Source: RUG369 sp050949645 (GTDB lineage Bacteria > Planctomycetota > Planctomycetia > Pirellulales > Thermoguttaceae). From it: a stretch of 64,000 bases of DNA. The DNA lies in NCBI GenBank assembly GCA_050949645.1, contig JBMNGC010000001.1, forward strand, positions 248,001 to 312,000. The letters run 5' to 3'. Shown in pieces: positions 61,239 to 64,000 of the stretch (the first letter of the stretch is position 1; each line of letters opens with the position of its first letter). The translations under genes and the position numbers were made by a program. The notes below the pieces were generated by a model. It ran no database searches and was not told where the DNA came from. It saw only the letters and a list, made by a program, of their open reading frames with translations.

Positions 61239-62783
61239 ATGGCAAAGAACGAATCAACAGGAACAGGCGTTGTTTTGGAAGCGGCGCGGCGCGAGAAACT
61301 GCGAAAAATAGAGGAAATGGGAATTGACCCTTGGGGGTCTCGTTTCGATAACCGTTCTTATATTGGCGACGTTCGCGCTCGCGAAGACGAAATCGTCGTT
61401 GGCGAGCCGATCAAGCGTCCTCCGAAGTGGGAGGGCGCGCCTGAGCGCACCGAAATTCCGATGAAGGGGCCGCAAGTTCGCATCGCGGGGCGTATCGTTC
61501 TGCAGCGTAAGCAAGGCAAGCTTATTTTTCTGACCCTCAAGGACTGGACGGGAGAAATCCAGGTCTTTCTCGGAAAGAATCAGGTCGGGAATGAAGCGTG
61601 GGAGCTTGCGCTGTGCTTAGACCTTGGCGACCTGATCGGAGTCGACGGAGAGTTCAAGAAGACTCAGACGGGCGAGCTTACGGTCTTCGCTTCCGAGCTC
61701 ACGTTCCTGAGCAAATCGATTGAAACGCCGCCTGACAAGTTCAAAGGAATCAACGATCCGGAGCTTCGTTCGCGCATGCGTTACGTCGACCTCGCGCACA
61801 ACGACGAGGCGATGACGCGCATGCTCAATCGCACGAAGATTATTGCGTCGGTGCGTCAGACGCTTGCGAACGAAGGTTTTGTGGAAGTCGAAGGACCGAC
61901 GCTTCACGCCGTCGCAGGCGGCGCGGCGGCTAGGCCGTTCATTACGCACCACAATGCGCTCGACGTTGACCTTTACCTGCGCATTGCCCTTGAATTGCAT
62001 CTCAAGCGACTCCTCGTTGGAGGAATGGAACGCGTTTTTGAAATAGGACGCGTCTATCGCAATGAAGGGATTGATCAGACGCACAACCCTGAGTTTACGC
62101 TCATGGAGCTCTATCAGGCGTACGGCGATTACAATTCGATGATGGATATTACGGAGAAGATCATCTGCAACGCGATTAAAGCGACGGGGCAGGACTTCGT
62201 TCTTCCGTGGGGCGGTCAGGATATCGATTTTACGCCACCCTTCAAGCGCAAGCCTTATTTCGAGGCGCTCGCCGACTGCACGGGAATCGATCCTTACGAC
62301 GACGCGGCGGTCGTCGCTTACGCTAAGGAAATCGGAATCGAAGACGCCGGTAAGAAGCACGTCGACGTCCTTCGCAACGATATCTTTGAAGAGAAGGTTG
62401 AAGACACGCTCGTCGGTCCAGTCTTTATTATTGATTATCCCGCAAGCATCTGCCCGCTCACGAAGCGGAAGCGCTCCAATCCTGACATAGCAGAGCGTTT
62501 TGAGCTCTTCGTTCGCGGTTGCGAGCTTGCCAACGCCTACACGGAGCTCAACGACCCCGATCTGCAGGAGAAACTCTTCCGCAGTCAACTCGAGGGTCAG
62601 GCGGAAGAGGATTCCATGGCGAAGATGGATCACGATTTCGTCCGCGCGCTTCGATACGCGATGCCGCCAACTGGCGGTCTGGGGATCGGGATCGACCGAC
62701 TCTGCATGATGCTCACGAATACGACCAGTATTCGCGAAGTTATTCTTTTCCCGCTTCTTAGACCGGAAGTCTTTGACGCGTAA
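61239..62783 (+). CDS. lysS: Lysyl-tRNA synthetase, class II
   Basis: Charges tRNA-Lys with lysine. 514 aa, normal for bacterial LysRS-II. The N-terminal OB fold binds the anticodon (about 60-170, VRIAGRIVLQRKQGKLIFLTL). Catalytic motifs: motif 1 around RSRMRYVDLAHND, motif 2 FEIGRVYRNEGIDQTHNPEFT, motif 3 GGLGIGIDRLCMML. AGGA lies 7 nt before the ATG. The gene stands divergent to the sigma-kinase pair; a LolC/E-like permease gene follows after 118 nt on the same strand. Confidence 0.97.
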   Translation: MAKNESTGTGVVLEAARREKLRKIEEMGIDPWGSRFDNRSYIGDVRAREDEIVVGEPIKRPPKWEGAPERTEIPMKGPQVRIAGRIVLQRKQGKLIFLTLKDWTGEIQVFLGKNQVGNEAWELALCLDLGDLIGVDGEFKKTQTGELTVFASELTFLSKSIETPPDKFKGINDPELRSRMRYVDLAHNDEAMTRMLNRTKIIASVRQTLANEGFVEVEGPTLHAVAGGAAARPFITHHNALDVDLYLRIALELHLKRLLVGGMERVFEIGRVYRNEGIDQTHNPEFTLMELYQAYGDYNSMMDITEKIICNAIKATGQDFVLPWGGQDIDFTPPFKRKPYFEALADCTGIDPYDDAAVVAYAKEIGIEDAGKKHVDVLRNDIFEEKVEDTLVGPVFIIDYPASICPLTKRKRSNPDIAERFELFVRGCELANAYTELNDPDLQEKLFRSQLEGQAEEDSMAKMDHDFVRALRYAMPPTGGLGIGIDRLCMMLTNTTSIREVILFPLLRPEVFDA

Positions 62784-62901
62784 CTTATTTGGCGGCGCTC
62801 CGAAACTAACCGCGGATCATTGGACGTTTTAGCGCTCGTTTGCTGAATTTCCTCGCGTATAACGCGCTCGACCAGACGTCCAGCGGAGAGAACAAAGGAT
62901 T

Positions 62902-64000
62902 ATGTACAAGCTGTTGTTGATATGGCGCTATCTTTTGACTCGCCGAATCGCGCTTTTAAGCGTAGGCGGCGTGGCGATCAGCGTCGCCATTATGATGATT
63001 GTGAACGCCATCATGCTGGGCTTCAGCCGCGAAATGGAGAATCGTATCCATGGCGCGCTTTCCGACGTCACGATCAGCTCCCGCTCAAGCCTGCGAGGAT
63101 TTGACGACGTTGACGCAAGGATTCGCGACGTCTACGAGATCGCCGGCGACCTCGTCGAGGCGGCGACTCCGACCGTCGCGACGCCCGGTCTTCTGAGCTA
63201 TGAATACAACCACGGCGAGGTCATAACGCGCCAGGTTCAGATTGTTGGGATCGACGCGGCTTCCAATGAGAAAGTTACCGCAATTTCCCAATATCTTCAG
63301 CATCCTGAGAATCGCCAAAAGCTTTCTTTCGATCTCCGGGAAGACGGCTACGACATTAGCAACCCCCTCTTTGGCGACGACGGAACCGTTCGTCCGCGTC
63401 TCGCCGACGCCGGATGGAAGAAGCGTCGCGCTGACGCCAAGTACGAAAAATATCGCTGGCAGGAACAGCAACGGCGTCGCGAAGCTTATGCGCAATCGCG
63501 CAAGCCGGATTCCGCGCCCGAGATGGACGTCGTCGACTATACTCGCGAGAACGCCGTTGAGAGCGCGTCAGTTTCCCAAGGGGAAGATCCTTATGCCGCG
63601 GCGCTCGACAATCTTCCCACCGCGCCGTCTTACGACGAGGAGGAGACGATCGCTTCAGACGATTCTGATCCGTCCTCGCTCCTCGACGCGACGAGCGAAG
63701 AATTCGCAAATTCGACCCCGAGCGCGCCAAGTTCTCTTATCGGAACCCCCTTTGACGGTTTCGAAGCGTTTCAGACAGAAATAGATAAAGAAACGATGCA
63801 GGAGACGGGCGTGATCCTGGGAATTGGCACGATTTCCGGCATGCGTCGCAAACGGCTCAATACAGAGACGGGTAAGGAAGAGATTCGCGAATCTCTCGCG
63901 ACGATTCCCGGCGCGGACGTTACGCTTTCTTTCCTCGCAGCGTCGACGGAGAACGCGTTGCCGTCGATCGTATACGACCGCTTTACGATCGTTGATCTCT
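62902..64000 (+). CDS. LolC/LolE-like ABC transporter permease, cut by window end
   Basis: Start of an inner-membrane permease of the MacB/FtsX-LolCE superfamily; LolCDE lifts lipoproteins off the inner membrane. 366 residues are inside the window; the C-terminal membrane half is missing. Short N-terminal tail MYKLLLIWRYLLTRRIALL (cf. LolC/E), then one helix (about 19-40, SVGGVAISVAIMMIVNAIML), then the periplasmic domain with RQVQIVGIDAASNEK and GVILGIGTISGMRRKR. Between them, about residues 160-285, lies a charged, low-complexity insertion (KKRRADAKYEKYRWQEQQRR, later Asp/Ser/Glu-rich). AAAGGA lies just before the ATG. An ATPase partner is expected beyond the window. Confidence 0.8.
   Translation, partial: MYKLLLIWRYLLTRRIALLSVGGVAISVAIMMIVNAIMLGFSREMENRIHGALSDVTISSRSSLRGFDDVDARIRDVYEIAGDLVEAATPTVATPGLLSYEYNHGEVITRQVQIVGIDAASNEKVTAISQYLQHPENRQKLSFDLREDGYDISNPLFGDDGTVRPRLADAGWKKRRADAKYEKYRWQEQQRRREAYAQSRKPDSAPEMDVVDYTRENAVESASVSQGEDPYAAALDNLPTAPSYDEEETIASDDSDPSSLLDATSEEFANSTPSAPSSLIGTPFDGFEAFQTEIDKETMQETGVILGIGTISGMRRKRLNTETGKEEIRESLATIPGADVTLSFLAASTENALPSIVYDRFTIVDL

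Noticed and set aside
61617..62633. 338-aa open frame on the minus strand opposite lysS
   Set aside because: Antisense of an unambiguous lysS; no start context and no protein-like pattern.
63242..63784. 180-aa plus-strand open frame
   Set aside because: Out-of-frame shadow of the permease that runs off the window end; the permease frame continues through it with family motifs.

Overview
The window reads as a chromosomal segment of a planctomycete, most likely of the Pirellulales/Thermoguttaceae type. The pointers are an ECF sigma factor next to a membrane-anchored Ser/Thr kinase, a fused SecD-SecF, a Rho with a long Arg/Gly/Asn/Tyr-rich N-terminus, several very long secreted proteins without close families, a small lipoprotein of a kind I associate with planctomycetes, and a DUF6798-like polytopic membrane protein. 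This is inferred from gene content; no rRNA is present to confirm it. I see no prophage, insertion sequence, CRISPR array or integrase, and the base and codon style looks uniform apart from a softer, more AT-rich gap at 29.5-30.6 kb.

Layout. 0-3.5 kb: groES-groEL (minus, groEL cut by the window edge), a HAD phosphatase, and an LrgA/LrgB pair. 3.6-13 kb: a secreted GH32 fructanase behind a clear promoter, hemL, a CPBP-type membrane protease, a 719-aa membrane protein, and a secreted glycosidase-like protein. 13-20 kb: yajC-secDF (minus), a RimI-like acetyltransferase with a possibly leaderless transcript, and a TPR lipoprotein. 20-32 kb (plus): a BNR-4-type secreted protein with a small membrane protein, a divergent stand-alone GcvPA, two tandem HAD phosphatases, trkA-TPR lipoprotein-recG, a 1.1-kb gap, and rho. 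32-36.6 kb: a GlmU-like uridylyltransferase flanked by two candidate structured RNAs, a small lipoprotein, and pyrB-pyrC (minus). 36.7-45.5 kb: a transglutaminase-like lipoprotein, a KDPG aldolase with an extra VOC-like domain, an SGNH-type protein, a secreted helical protein, purB-aroC, and tRNA-Pro(CGG). 45.7-56.3 kb (minus): four secreted or envelope proteins, three of them followed by good terminators: a degenerate thioredoxin-domain protein, a Cys-rich protein, a 1171-aa protein and a 1169-aa secretin. 56.9-64 kb: sigma-kinase pair (minus), then lysS and the start of a LolC/E-like permease (plus).

How it fits together. Housekeeping functions (chaperonin, Sec translocation, pyrimidine, purine and chorismate synthesis, heme precursor, Lys-tRNA, Rho, RecG, K+ uptake) are interleaved with exported proteins for carbohydrate breakdown (GH32, glycosidase-like, BNR-4, SGNH, KDPG aldolase) and with envelope proteins. 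A recurrent promoter form (TTGNNN, 16-17 bp, TANNNT) can be read by eye upstream of many units, and convergent genes are separated by strong hairpin terminators.

Coordinates were read by hand. Start codons were moved inward from the longest open frame where a Shine-Dalgarno sequence favoured it. The most interesting points are the candidate RNA structure between rho and the GlmU-like gene, the lone secretin with its unusual N-terminal half, the sigma-kinase pair with a kinase-domain insertion, and several familiar enzymes with altered key motifs (RecG motif VI, thioredoxin CxxC, GcvPA).
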